The notes under the pieces were generated by a model. That model was given only the letters and a program-made list of their open reading frames with translations. It did no database searches and was not told the origin of the DNA. Of a stretch of 64,000 nucleotides of DNA, positions 26,930-35,728 are shown one piece after another; the stretch's first letter is position 1; every line of letters begins with the position of its first letter. Where the stretch lies: positions 1-64,000 of the forward strand of contig NZ_CZPZ01000032.1 in assembly GCF_001458775.1 (NCBI RefSeq), read 5' to 3'. The stretch is from Candidatus Nitrospira nitrificans. Lineage in GTDB: Bacteria; Nitrospirota; Nitrospiria; Nitrospirales; Nitrospiraceae. A program made the position numbers and the translations under genes.

Positions 26930-27442
26930 ATGAATGTGAGGATAGGCTCAATTCACGCGGTGTTGGTTATGAGTCTCGGGCTGTTGTCGAGTTGCGGTGG
27001 AGAGCAAGGCGGAGAGGGGCCGATCGTGCCGCCGCCTCCCCCTCCGGCTGAATATGCCGATAAACATATGCCGGCAGACTGGTGGGGGGATGCTCAGAAG
27101 TTTGAGCAAGGGCGGAAGTTGTACGTGGGTGAGACAAATCCCGACGTGAATTGTGCCAGCTGCCATGGCAAAGACGGAAAGCCGGTGAAGGCGGGAGCCA
27201 CCGATTTCAGAAATCCTGAGAGGATGAAGCTTTATTCAGACTCTGTGTGGTTCTGGCGCATCTCCGAGGGTGTACCCAATACCAAGATGAAGGGCTGGAA
27301 GAGCAAGCTCTCAGATGAAGATCGTTGGAAGCTTGTGCTGTATGAGCGGAATTTTGCAATGGCGGGAAAGACCTGGAGTGAAGAGAAAAAGCAGTGGGTC
27401 GATTCCGGAGGTCTTGCGGTAGTCTTGACCGACGCTAAGTAG
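26930..27442 (+). CDS. monoheme cytochrome c lipoprotein
   Basis: A 170-residue lipoprotein: signal peptide with lipobox LLSSC (Cys22), then a proline-rich spacer (PPPPPP) and a class I cytochrome c domain. Heme is bound by CASCH (residues 75-79); NTKMKGW near residue 95 probably supplies the Met ligand. It should sit in the periplasm, tethered to a membrane, and shuttle electrons. It opens the respiratory cluster and lies 52 bases before bd-like oxidase 1, the likely partner. Confidence 0.88.
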   Translation: MNVRIGSIHAVLVMSLGLLSSCGGEQGGEGPIVPPPPPPAEYADKHMPADWWGDAQKFEQGRKLYVGETNPDVNCASCHGKDGKPVKAGATDFRNPERMKLYSDSVWFWRISEGVPNTKMKGWKSKLSDEDRWKLVLYERNFAMAGKTWSEEKKQWVDSGGLAVVLTDAK

Positions 27443-27494
27443 GGTGTGTGGATTATATGGACAGAAAGAAAAGCATAGGGGGCATCGAGGCACC

Positions 27495-29207
27495 GTGAAA
27501 AAACTGTCGCGCAGTCTCCTGACTCTTGCAGCAATTCTGGCGCCGTGTGTGCTTGGTGTCGCCGGCGTGAGCGCCCAGGAGTCTGGGATGTCTCCGGTGG
27601 AGTTTCCGTACACGGGTAATCGAACGGCTGTATGGATCGTCGCCCAGCTTCATATCTTGTTTGCCGCGTTCATCCTGGGCGCGCCGATCTTTGTCGTCAT
27701 TTCGGAGTGGTTGGGCTATCGGAAGCAAGACCCACGTTATGATCGACTGGCGAAAGAGATCACAAAGGTCACGGTCATCCTCTTCAGCATGACGGCTGTG
27801 ACCGGCGGTTTGTTTATTTTCGTCCTACTTGCGGCCTATCCGCAGTTTACCACGTCGTTCATTAATCAATTTTATATGGTCTTTGCGATTCTCTATCCGG
27901 CGTTGTTTATCGCCGAGACCATTCTCATGTATGCCTATCTCTATACATGGGATATGTGGAAGGGCGAAAAGAAAGGGCGTCATATCGCCTTGGGCGTGCT
28001 CTTGAATCTCGTGTGTTTGCTGATCTTGTTCGTGATCAATGGCCCCACGTCGTTCATGAATACACCGCCGAAGGCCGAGGGGGTTTCGCCTCAAGATTTT
28101 ATCGCCGCGGCTACCTTGTGGGATAAGATTGCCAATCAAAGTTGGTTCCCTCTGAGTCTTCACCGGATTGATGGGAATGTGGCGTTCGGGGGTTTTATCG
28201 CCGGGATGATCGCTGCCTACATGTATATGGGGGCCAAGACGCAGGAGGAGAGGGCCTACTACGATTGGATGGGTTTCGCCGCCATTTGGATTGCGGTGGG
28301 TGGGTCATTGTTACAGCCGTTCACGGGACTCTTGTTGGCCTACGAAATGTGCGATTACGATTTTTCGTTTTGTCCGTACATGATGGCCGACCAGCTGTCC
28401 ATGTTCTTTGAAATGCAGGGGGTGATGATCGGGCTCCTGTTCTTGGCTATCAACTATTACAGTTGGCTCAGCCTCAAGCGAATCGAAGGCGCGGACAATG
28501 TTCGGATCACCATTCTCGCGCCTATCGTCTTGGTGGTGTTGCTCCCCGTCACGATGTGGGTCATGAATACCTATTGGATTCCAGATCCGATGTCCCTGGT
28601 ATTCCTCCTGCCCTTAGCGGTATCGCCGTTCCTGCTGGGTCGGTTCGTTCCAATGACCGTTTCCGCGAGGACCGTCATCAAGATCGGCTTTATCGTCATG
28701 CTCCTCAGCGATGCCGTCTGGCTGACTCCGGCCGGATTTGTGGCCACCGGCACCGATATGCCGGATGAGATGAAGTTGCCGGAGGGATGGGACTATCTGG
28801 CGTCGATGCCGGCAAAACTTTCTGCGATTTTGACGTTGGTGTTCGTAACGGTTGTCAACTTCGTTCTGTATAACCGGACCATCAAGCAAGGCACGATTCT
28901 CTGGGGAAAAATCGACTTCGCGTCGCAATTCGTGTTGATTTTCCTGGCCTTCACCTCGACATGGATCATGGGTTTGATGGGGGCGGTGCGGTCATTGCTC
29001 AAAAAATATTTCCATACCTATAGTTTGGTGTCGGATCTCGGCCCGGAATCGTTTACTCCGACGCTTTCGTATTCCGCGGGATGGATTACAGCGATTACCG
29101 TCGTGTTTATCGCGGTCGTTAGCGTGGCTGCGCTTGTGGCTCTTCGGACTTCCGTTGCGCGGGTGCGGGAGCCGGAGGGAAGCGCCGTTCCGATCGCGGC
29201 CAAATAA
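27495..29207 (+). CDS. cytochrome bd-like oxidase subunit 1 homologue
   Basis: A 570-residue polytopic membrane protein related to CydA. Helix I has the conserved heme-ligand His (IVAQLHILFAAF, His53), and a later LSLHRIDGNVAFGG matches the second CydA heme His region. It is longer than CydA (about 520 residues), begins with a cleavable signal-like segment (ending VSAQ), and no CydB partner is adjacent. Two cysteines in CDYDFSFC are absent from its paralogue at 33178. The GTG at 27495 is chosen for the signal-like N-terminus, with GAGG close upstream. In Nitrospira, proteins of this group have been proposed as the terminal oxidase because classical heme-copper oxidases are missing; enzymatic function here is inferred. 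Confidence 0.8.
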   Translation: MKKLSRSLLTLAAILAPCVLGVAGVSAQESGMSPVEFPYTGNRTAVWIVAQLHILFAAFILGAPIFVVISEWLGYRKQDPRYDRLAKEITKVTVILFSMTAVTGGLFIFVLLAAYPQFTTSFINQFYMVFAILYPALFIAETILMYAYLYTWDMWKGEKKGRHIALGVLLNLVCLLILFVINGPTSFMNTPPKAEGVSPQDFIAAATLWDKIANQSWFPLSLHRIDGNVAFGGFIAGMIAAYMYMGAKTQEERAYYDWMGFAAIWIAVGGSLLQPFTGLLLAYEMCDYDFSFCPYMMADQLSMFFEMQGVMIGLLFLAINYYSWLSLKRIEGADNVRITILAPIVLVVLLPVTMWVMNTYWIPDPMSLVFLLPLAVSPFLLGRFVPMTVSARTVIKIGFIVMLLSDAVWLTPAGFVATGTDMPDEMKLPEGWDYLASMPAKLSAILTLVFVTVVNFVLYNRTIKQGTILWGKIDFASQFVLIFLAFTSTWIMGLMGAVRSLLKKYFHTYSLVSDLGPESFTPTLSYSAGWITAITVVFIAVVSVAALVALRTSVARVREPEGSAVPIAAK

Positions 29208-29246
29208 TCACCGTTTCGAACGCCTGCCAAGGCAACGGGAATTTGC

Positions 29247-30065
29247 ATGGGGAACATAATCAATAAGCTGGGTTTGGGGTTAGTGGTTGGCGGTGTGCTT
29301 GTCGCCATCACGCACTCGCAGGAGCTGCCGTTCTCTTTCCAATTGCTCTTCTTCATCGTCTCGTTGGTCGGGGCATTGGTTTTCATACTGCTTGACGCGC
29401 GGCCGCTCGGTACGATGAGCGGTGGGAAGTCCCTATTGGCCGTGATCGCGTTCTGGGTCTTCATGCTGACCGTGTCTGTCGCTGGACCGTCCCTCTTGCC
29501 TCAGTTTGACCCCGAAGACGAAAAGGCAAAGATCGGCAAGTTGTTGGATAAAGAGCGAAAGCAGTCCGCGCAGGGTAAGGCGGAAGAGTTGATTGCCCGA
29601 GCCAAGGCTCTCGATGGGCAAGTGAAGGCTCTGGAGGACCGGCTTAAGGGACTGGGCGGCGGTCAGGCTGCAACGGCAACCTCGGCGCCTCCTGCTGGGA
29701 ATAAGCCTCCTTCGACAGCCGGTGCGTCTGCCGGGGGTGACGGCGATATTATGAAGGTGGGTGAGGAGCAGTGGCAACTGCAGGAATGTTACAACTGCCA
29801 CAAGCTGAGGGGCGAAGGCGGAAAGAAACGCGGCCCCGAATTGGATAATATCGGTACCTTGCTGACTGTCGATGAGATTCAAACGAAGATTGCGGACCCT
29901 AAGAGCTTTATGGCCGAGGGATATGAGAAGGAATGGCAGAAGGGCATTATGCCCAACAAGTTTAAGGATCTCATGGACCCCAAAGAAATGCAGGCCCTTG
30001 CCGCCTGGTTAGGGACCTTCAAGAACACCTCGGTGAATACCCCCAAGCCGATCAAGAAGAACTAA
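29247..30065 (+). CDS. membrane-anchored monoheme cytochrome c
   Basis: A 272-residue protein with three N-terminal hydrophobic segments (residues 8-20, 31-50, 63-80), a charged helical region and an Ala/Pro/Gly linker, and a C-terminal cytochrome c domain with CYNCH (181-185). NKFKD/MPNKF near residue 240 holds a Met that could be the sixth ligand. It would hold a heme on the periplasmic side next to the oxidase. Its TAA stop overlaps the ATG of the Rieske gene (TAATG), so the two are coupled. Confidence 0.87.
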   Translation: MGNIINKLGLGLVVGGVLVAITHSQELPFSFQLLFFIVSLVGALVFILLDARPLGTMSGGKSLLAVIAFWVFMLTVSVAGPSLLPQFDPEDEKAKIGKLLDKERKQSAQGKAEELIARAKALDGQVKALEDRLKGLGGGQAATATSAPPAGNKPPSTAGASAGGDGDIMKVGEEQWQLQECYNCHKLRGEGGKKRGPELDNIGTLLTVDEIQTKIADPKSFMAEGYEKEWQKGIMPNKFKDLMDPKEMQALAAWLGTFKNTSVNTPKPIKKN

Positions 30066-31000
30066 TGCTGCAACCGAAGCTGAAATCCAAGGTCCGGTGC
30101 ACCGACCACGACATTGGTGAAGTCACGAAGGTCGTGCTCGATCCGCTTTCCCACGAGATCAGCCACATCGTGGTGTCGATGAACGGGAGCGGCGAACGGC
30201 AAGTCGCCATGGGCCATGTCCAGGTCGTGACGGACGATCTTGTGCAGTTGCGCGCGCCGTCAACGGAAATTCTCGCGTTACCTCCTTTCAAGCGGGACGA
30301 CTATGTCACCACGCATGAAGTGGAGATCTCGCATCTCGAAGACCATATCCATGTGACTCCGGGCGAGGTGTTGGTGCCTCTGCCGGATTTGGAGAAAAGT
30401 GTCAAACGCCGCACGTTTTTCATGAATTTCACCAACGTCATCGGGTTTTTGATCGGTCTTCCCATTGCGTATCCGATCGTCCGCTTTCTCATGAAGCCGA
30501 TGTACGCGGATTTCGACAACGAATGGTTGAAGGTCGGGAATGTCAGCAAGATCAAGCAGGACGACGTTGGTGTGCAGTTTAAGTACAAAAAAAAGGTCAA
30601 AGAAGTGTATATGCCGGAGGCCGAAGTCGATAAAAACGTCTGGGTGTTGCGCGCCACTCCGGAGCTTCTTGAGAGAGTGTATCAAGGGAAGGATGCCGAA
30701 TTCCGTGATGCCAGAGGGAGGACGATCTGGACCAACAAGAAAGACGTTCCCTACCTGGCGTTCTCCGGCAAGTGCCCGCATTTGGGGTGCGCGTTCAAGT
30801 GGCGGCAACATAAATCACTCGGACAGGTGTTTCTCTGCCCGTGCCATCTCAGCATTTACGATGCTGCGGGACAGGTGCTCGACGGTCCGGCTCCGCGCGC
30901 GCTCGACGCCTTGCCCGTGAGGGTTTCTGCGGCGGGGGAAGTTGAGGTCATCGACATGGAGTTCAAGGCCGGTACGAAGTCGCAAATTCGGATCATTTGA
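30065..31000 (+). CDS. Rieske iron-sulfur protein with N-terminal PRC-like domain
   Basis: A 311-residue fusion. Residues 1-85 look like a PRC barrel (KVRCTDHDIGEVTKVVLDPL, then HIVVSMNGSGERQVAMG), followed by a second linker strand region, a membrane helix (NVIGFLIGLPIAYPIVRFLM) and a C-terminal Rieske domain. The [2Fe-2S] ligands are Cys237/His239 (CPHLGC) and Cys258/His261 (CPCHLS), with Cys242-Cys260 as the stabilising disulfide. It should accept electrons from quinol at the Qo site of the cytochrome b encoded next. Most Rieske proteins have only a short cytoplasmic N-terminus, so the PRC-like part facing the cytoplasm is unusual. Confidence 0.85.
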   Translation: MLQPKLKSKVRCTDHDIGEVTKVVLDPLSHEISHIVVSMNGSGERQVAMGHVQVVTDDLVQLRAPSTEILALPPFKRDDYVTTHEVEISHLEDHIHVTPGEVLVPLPDLEKSVKRRTFFMNFTNVIGFLIGLPIAYPIVRFLMKPMYADFDNEWLKVGNVSKIKQDDVGVQFKYKKKVKEVYMPEAEVDKNVWVLRATPELLERVYQGKDAEFRDARGRTIWTNKKDVPYLAFSGKCPHLGCAFKWRQHKSLGQVFLCPCHLSIYDAAGQVLDGPAPRALDALPVRVSAAGEVEVIDMEFKAGTKSQIRII

Positions 31001-31015
31001 AAGCTGGCGGTCGAT

Positions 31016-32143
31016 ATGGATAGTAAACAGTCATCTCCCGCAACGATTTCCGATCATCAGCCCAGCACGATGGAAAAGCTCGTCGCGTTCTTGGACGAAC
31101 GGGTCGGCCTCAAGGAAATGCAGGCCAAGATGCTCAACGAGCCGATCCCCGGCGGCTCTCGCTGGGCCTATGTGTTCGGCTCTATCTTGCTCTTCATCTT
31201 TGCGATGCAGGCGCTGACGGGTACGCTGCTCATGTTCTATTATGTGCCGACGGCGGACCATGCATGGGCCAGTACGCAATTTATCATTCACGATGTCGAT
31301 TATGGTTGGTTCATCCTGGGCTACCATTTCTGGGGGTCCAGCGCCATGGTCGTCTGTGTGATCGCTCACATGTCGCAGGTGTTTCTGTGGGGTGCCTATA
31401 AAAAGCCGAGAGAGTTGCTCTGGATCGTTGGTCTGGCCCTATTGGGTGTCGTCATTACCTTCGGCTTTACCGGCTATCTCCTGCCCTGGGATCAACGGGC
31501 GTTCTGGGCGACGACGGTTGGTGTCGAGATTCTCGATAAGACCCCCGTTATCGGTGATTTTATCGCTCGGTTTTTGAAAGGTGGGCCGACTCCCGGGCAG
31601 ATGACCTTGAGTCGTTTTTTTGTCCTGCATGTCATGATTCTCCCGGCCGCGCTCATGGCCCTTGCCGGGTTGCACATATTCCTGTTTCGCGTGGCCGCTC
31701 CCGCCGGTCCCTTCACCGGCACGGTGGAGGAGATCAAGGCAAAGACCGACTATTTCTTTCCCCGTCAAATTTGGAAAGACATGGTCGGGATGGCGTTCGT
31801 CTTCTTCAGTATCTGCGCATTGGCTCTCTGGGAGCCGGTGGTCCTCTTGGATGAGGCAGCGCCCGACCCCGGGGACTACCATCCCGAGCCTGAATGGTAT
31901 TTTCTGTTCTACTTCCAGCTCCTTCGGTTGAAACTGTTCGCCGGCGAGTTTGGCCAATTCATGGGGGCCGTGGCGTTGCCCGTCGCCTTCATGGCTTTGC
32001 TCGTCGCGCTTCCGTTCATCGACAAGGATCCCGAGCGAAATATTTTCAAACGGCCGATCGCCCTCATCAGCTGGATTGCCATCATGGTGGTCATCGTCTT
32101 GTTCACGGTGGCGTCGGTGATTAACCGGGAGTTCCTAGACTGA
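31016..32143 (+). CDS. cytochrome b of a bc-type quinol oxidoreductase
   Basis: A 375-residue integral membrane cytochrome b, joining both halves (b6 plus subunit IV) in one chain. Heme ligands: His104/His118 in helix B (13 residues between) and His205/His220 in helix D (14 between). The 13/14 spacing is that of b6-type proteins; mitochondrial-type cytochrome b has 13/13. The Qo-site motif is PEWYF (292-296), and Pro-Trp in GYLLPWDQRAFWATT is conserved. With the Rieske gene and the adjacent membrane cytochromes c, it forms a complex III. It lies 15 bases after the Rieske stop. Confidence 0.92.
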   Translation: MDSKQSSPATISDHQPSTMEKLVAFLDERVGLKEMQAKMLNEPIPGGSRWAYVFGSILLFIFAMQALTGTLLMFYYVPTADHAWASTQFIIHDVDYGWFILGYHFWGSSAMVVCVIAHMSQVFLWGAYKKPRELLWIVGLALLGVVITFGFTGYLLPWDQRAFWATTVGVEILDKTPVIGDFIARFLKGGPTPGQMTLSRFFVLHVMILPAALMALAGLHIFLFRVAAPAGPFTGTVEEIKAKTDYFFPRQIWKDMVGMAFVFFSICALALWEPVVLLDEAAPDPGDYHPEPEWYFLFYFQLLRLKLFAGEFGQFMGAVALPVAFMALLVALPFIDKDPERNIFKRPIALISWIAIMVVIVLFTVASVINREFLD

Positions 32144-32161
32144 TTCTGGTATACGTGGGCT

Positions 32162-33163
32162 ATGGCTGAAGAACGCGACTCCATGTCTCCAACGAAGATA
32201 GGGTTCAGCATCCTCTGGTCCGCCTGTTGGACCGGTATGGTGGTGAAGTCGGTGTTTGCCGTTCTTCTCTTGACGATGGGATTGGTGCATTTCGAAGGGA
32301 GATTCGGGCTTGCCGTGGTGATGTTGCTGATCAGCCCGGTCACCGTCTTTGCGATTCCGATCATCATGGCCGTGTTTGGGACGCACTTTGGCGAAGGGAT
32401 CGGCCTCGAGATCCTGTTCTGGCTCTCGATCCCGGTCGATATTTGGGCCCTCGGCCTGGTTGGCCGCACGTTTTTTCTTGAGCGACTCAGGAAAGAGCCG
32501 CCCGAAGGGCTTGGACTTGCCATTTGGTGGAGAGCCGCTCTCGTGGGGGCCTTCTTTCTCCCGGCGCTCTGGGGTGCCGTGAGTTTCGTCACGGATAACG
32601 CGATTACCGCGTCTCACTCGATGGCCGAAATAGAAAGTCTTCGGCACCTCTTTGACAACGGCCTGCCGATAGCCGAACGGATAGGTCTTGAACTGACCAT
32701 CTGGGGAACCATCTCTTCAGCCTTACTGACCGTCCTCTCGCTGATCGGAGTCTCCATTTTTGGACAAATCATTCGGCGCATTTCGGAAGATTGCAAACCG
32801 ACTTCAGAAAGTTATCAAGGACTCATTACGCGCTGGGACCTGATGCGTGTGCCGACCGATCAAGGGCTGCTGTTGACGACGCTCGCGGGCGTGGGCATCG
32901 TGTTTTCGGTGATGTTTTGGTCGATACTGCCCGTGACGACTCCCCATCCGCACGACTGCTGTAAAAAACCAGACGCACGGGTCGAGCCGGCATTCAAACC
33001 GGTCGAGTCGTTGAACAGCAGCGCTCAGCGTGTTGCGACGCTAGCGGCGCAAATCGAGACCATGGAGCAGCAAAAGGTCGCCGCAAAAGATCAAAAAACA
33101 AAGGGCAAGGGGAAGACCGAAGGCGGAACGATCGTGGATTCAACTGCCAAGGCGAAACCGTAA
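32162..33163 (+). CDS. unknown polytopic membrane protein in the respiratory cluster
   Basis: A 333-residue protein with about six hydrophobic segments (for instance FAVLLLTMGLVHF, LAVVMLLISPVTVFAIPIIM, LGLAIWWRAALVGAFFLPAL, LLLTTLAGVGIVFSVMFW) and a cytoplasmic-type charged C-terminal tail rich in Lys (TKGKGKTEGG). There is no CxxCH or other cofactor motif, but a HPHDCCKKPD stretch after the last helix has His and Cys residues. It is tightly packed between cytochrome b and bd-like oxidase 2 on the same strand, so it is probably a structural or assembly subunit of this complex. I do not recognise the family. Confidence 0.7.
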   Translation: MAEERDSMSPTKIGFSILWSACWTGMVVKSVFAVLLLTMGLVHFEGRFGLAVVMLLISPVTVFAIPIIMAVFGTHFGEGIGLEILFWLSIPVDIWALGLVGRTFFLERLRKEPPEGLGLAIWWRAALVGAFFLPALWGAVSFVTDNAITASHSMAEIESLRHLFDNGLPIAERIGLELTIWGTISSALLTVLSLIGVSIFGQIIRRISEDCKPTSESYQGLITRWDLMRVPTDQGLLLTTLAGVGIVFSVMFWSILPVTTPHPHDCCKKPDARVEPAFKPVESLNSSAQRVATLAAQIETMEQQKVAAKDQKTKGKGKTEGGTIVDSTAKAKP

Positions 33164-33177
33164 CTTTACGAGGTGAT

Positions 33178-35040
33178 GTGGTGAGTGCCATACGACAAGA
33201 GACGGAAACGATTCAATCAGCTTTTCGAACCGTCAGAAACCAGGGCGGATGGTTCGGAGGTCTCTTGTTGACGGCAGTCTGGCTGGCGCTTCCTTCGCTC
33301 GGCATCGCGGCGGAAGGCACGGCGGCCGGTCCGACGGAATATCGGGATATCCCCTATGTCGGCAGTCGGAATCTCGTATGGATCGTGGCGCAGTTGCATC
33401 TCCTGCTTGCCGGATTTGTCTTGGGCGTGCCCATCTTCGCATGGCTCTGCGAGGTGATCGCTTGGCGAGGGGGCGAAAAACGTTACGATAAGCTCGCAAA
33501 AGAGTTTACCAAGCTCCTGACCTCTGCCTATGCGACCACCGCGTTGTTCGGCGGGATCTTGTTGTTTCTCTTAGTCTCGTTTTACCCCAAGCTGATGAAC
33601 TATTTGACGGACGTCTTTTTCCCTTCCTTTTTGCTCTATTGCTTCCTGTTCTTATTGGAAACGGCGACGCTGTATCTGTACTGGTACGGATGGGATGCCA
33701 TGCAGCACGGCAGGAAGAAGACCTTGCACGTGTTTCTTGGGTTTCTCCTGAACTTCTTCGCTTTGTTCATTATGATTGTGCCCAATGCCTGGGCCACGTT
33801 CCAGTCCAGCCCGGTCGTGATTTCAGACGGGACCGCCTTTGAAAGGGCCTGGGCCGCGACGTGGAACCCGACGTGGTGGCCGATCAATATCCATCGGCTC
33901 ATCGCCAACGTCGTGCTGGGCGGATACATCTGTGGAGCCTATGCAGGCGTCCGGTACTTATCGGTCAAGAGCGCCGAAGAACGGGAGCATTACGATTGGA
34001 TGGGGTATGTCGGCAACTTTATCGGCGTGTTCGGTCTGCTGGCCCTGCCGTTTGCCGGCTATTGGCTCATGCGGGAGATCTACCAGTACAACCAGCAGAT
34101 GGGCATTACGCTGATGGGGGGATTCCTGTCCTGGCTCTTCATCATTCAGGCCATGTTGATCGGGGTGCTGTTCCTCGGATCGAACTATTACTTCTGGCTT
34201 GGGATTACCTATCGCATCCCCGGGTCGGAGCAAAAATACCGCCGAGCCATGTTGATGATGCTGATCAGTTTATTGCTGTGTTTGGCTGTGTGGATGACCC
34301 CGCACTCGCTGGTCGCCAGCATTGAAGAGGCTCAGAAAATGGGAGGGGCTCATCACCCGTTGCTTGGGGTTCTCGGTGTCATGTCGGCTAAAATGACGGT
34401 GTCGAATCTCATGATTCTGATTACCTTCATGAGCTTCGTCATGTATTGGCGGGCTGGGAAGCAAGATACAGCGGGATGGGCGAAGCTGGGAAAGGCGGTC
34501 ATGGGCGCCGTGTTGGTGCTGGCCAGCATCGCCGTCATCGTCCTTGGGGTATGGGGCTACTTTGTCCCGGCGATCGTTCGCATCAATTATTTCTCTACCT
34601 CTCAGGTCGCGATCGTGGGCTTCGTCATTCTCACGATCACCCCCTTGACAGCGCTCTTGCTCAAGAGTGCCAAGACGACGACGGAGATGGTCTGGGGCAG
34701 CATGCCCCCGCGCGCCGGCTATGCCCTCGTCCTCAATGCCGTCATGGTCATCCTCCTCATGACGTTGATGGGTTACGCCCGGTCCTCGTCCCGCGTCCAT
34801 TGGCATGTGTATGGGGTGATGCGCGATACGTCGCCGTACGCCTATTCGCCGGCTCTCGGCAGCGCCTCGCTGATTATGGCCTTCTGCACGTTTTTCTTCT
34901 GCATTCTCGTGGCGTTTATCTTCTGGGTCGCCACCATGGGCGATAAGTACAAGACCGCTTCCGGAACAGGAAAGGGAGACTTGCCGCACGGCATCCCGGC
35001 GATGGCCGGAGGGGCTCCGGAAGAGCGGCCACAGCAATAG
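33178..35040 (+). CDS. cytochrome bd-like oxidase subunit 1 homologue, second copy
   Basis: A 620-residue paralogue of the protein at 27495. Both share an extra N-terminal export-type segment (here ending GIAA), the PYVGSRNLVWIVAQLH block (His74 as heme ligand), NIHRLIANVVLGGY as the second His region, HYDWMGY, and a late His motif (VHWHVYGVM). CydA-type Met ligands could lie in FIIQAMLIGVLFLGSNYYFW. The two differ in the central loop: this copy lacks the CDYDFSFC cysteines. Starts GTG 33178 and 33181 are both possible, with GAGGTG upstream. Having two unlike bd-like chains around one complex III suggests a heteromeric membrane core or two enzymes with different donors. Confidence 0.8.
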   Translation: MVSAIRQETETIQSAFRTVRNQGGWFGGLLLTAVWLALPSLGIAAEGTAAGPTEYRDIPYVGSRNLVWIVAQLHLLLAGFVLGVPIFAWLCEVIAWRGGEKRYDKLAKEFTKLLTSAYATTALFGGILLFLLVSFYPKLMNYLTDVFFPSFLLYCFLFLLETATLYLYWYGWDAMQHGRKKTLHVFLGFLLNFFALFIMIVPNAWATFQSSPVVISDGTAFERAWAATWNPTWWPINIHRLIANVVLGGYICGAYAGVRYLSVKSAEEREHYDWMGYVGNFIGVFGLLALPFAGYWLMREIYQYNQQMGITLMGGFLSWLFIIQAMLIGVLFLGSNYYFWLGITYRIPGSEQKYRRAMLMMLISLLLCLAVWMTPHSLVASIEEAQKMGGAHHPLLGVLGVMSAKMTVSNLMILITFMSFVMYWRAGKQDTAGWAKLGKAVMGAVLVLASIAVIVLGVWGYFVPAIVRINYFSTSQVAIVGFVILTITPLTALLLKSAKTTTEMVWGSMPPRAGYALVLNAVMVILLMTLMGYARSSSRVHWHVYGVMRDTSPYAYSPALGSASLIMAFCTFFFCILVAFIFWVATMGDKYKTASGTGKGDLPHGIPAMAGGAPEERPQQ

Positions 35041-35095
35041 GTGAAAGTCATGCATCAAGAAGACACCGCACGACACACGTACGAGTTGGAGAGCT

Positions 35096-35719
35096 ATGAG
35101 TGAAGTCGCACAATTACAATTGATCGCACTGTCCATCATTGGGATCGGAATTCTGATCCTGTTGTTCATTAAGGCCGTGTTTATTAGGGTGACGGGGTTT
35201 GTCGCCATCGTATTGGGGTTGTTCTCGCTCATGTCACTCGCCGTTCCGCAGTTGGCGTCTCTCCCTCCGGCCGAGGAAAAGATCGACATCGCCAGCATCA
35301 AGACCCCGACGGACATCGCCGCCATCGGGCAAACGGTGTTCTTCAGCAAAGGCCAATGTGCGCTGTGTCATTCCATCGGCCCAAGTGAATCGGCCCGTTG
35401 CCCGGATTTGAAGGGAATCGGCGCCAAGCTGAGCAAGGATTTCCTCTATGAAAGCCTGACTGATCCTCAGGCGTTCGTGTATCAGGATTATCGTCATGGC
35501 GGCGTGCCGAAGGAATATCCAGCCACGATGCCCGCTATTAATAAGGATCCGATCGGGCTCTCGAAGAATGAAATCTTGGCCGTTATCGCGTTTCTGCAGC
35601 AAATGAGCGGGGAGCCGATCTCTGTCAGCACGTCGGAGCTCGAAATGCCGGGCCAGGCACCGCCGGCCCCGGTCAAAGCAGCCGCATCTGCTCCATTAGC
35701 CATTGCACAAGCGCACTAG
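35096..35719 (+). CDS. membrane-anchored monoheme cytochrome c
   Basis: A 207-residue protein with two N-terminal membrane helices (residues 9-25 and 31-50) and a periplasmic cytochrome c domain. The heme site is CALCH (88-92), and MPAIN about 60 residues later is the likely Met ligand. The C-terminal Pro/Ala tail is flexible. GGAGAG lies before the ATG. It is spaced 55 bases from bd-like oxidase 2 and 9 bases from the next cytochrome gene, so it is co-transcribed with both. Confidence 0.87.
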   Translation: MSEVAQLQLIALSIIGIGILILLFIKAVFIRVTGFVAIVLGLFSLMSLAVPQLASLPPAEEKIDIASIKTPTDIAAIGQTVFFSKGQCALCHSIGPSESARCPDLKGIGAKLSKDFLYESLTDPQAFVYQDYRHGGVPKEYPATMPAINKDPIGLSKNEILAVIAFLQQMSGEPISVSTSELEMPGQAPPAPVKAAASAPLAIAQAH

Positions 35720-35728
35720 GAGGAACAT

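Noticed and set aside
34270-35349. A 359-codon minus-strand frame opposite bd-like oxidase 2
   Set aside because: The oxidase frame has clear homology and hydrophobic pattern; the antisense product is low-complexity and His/Arg-rich.
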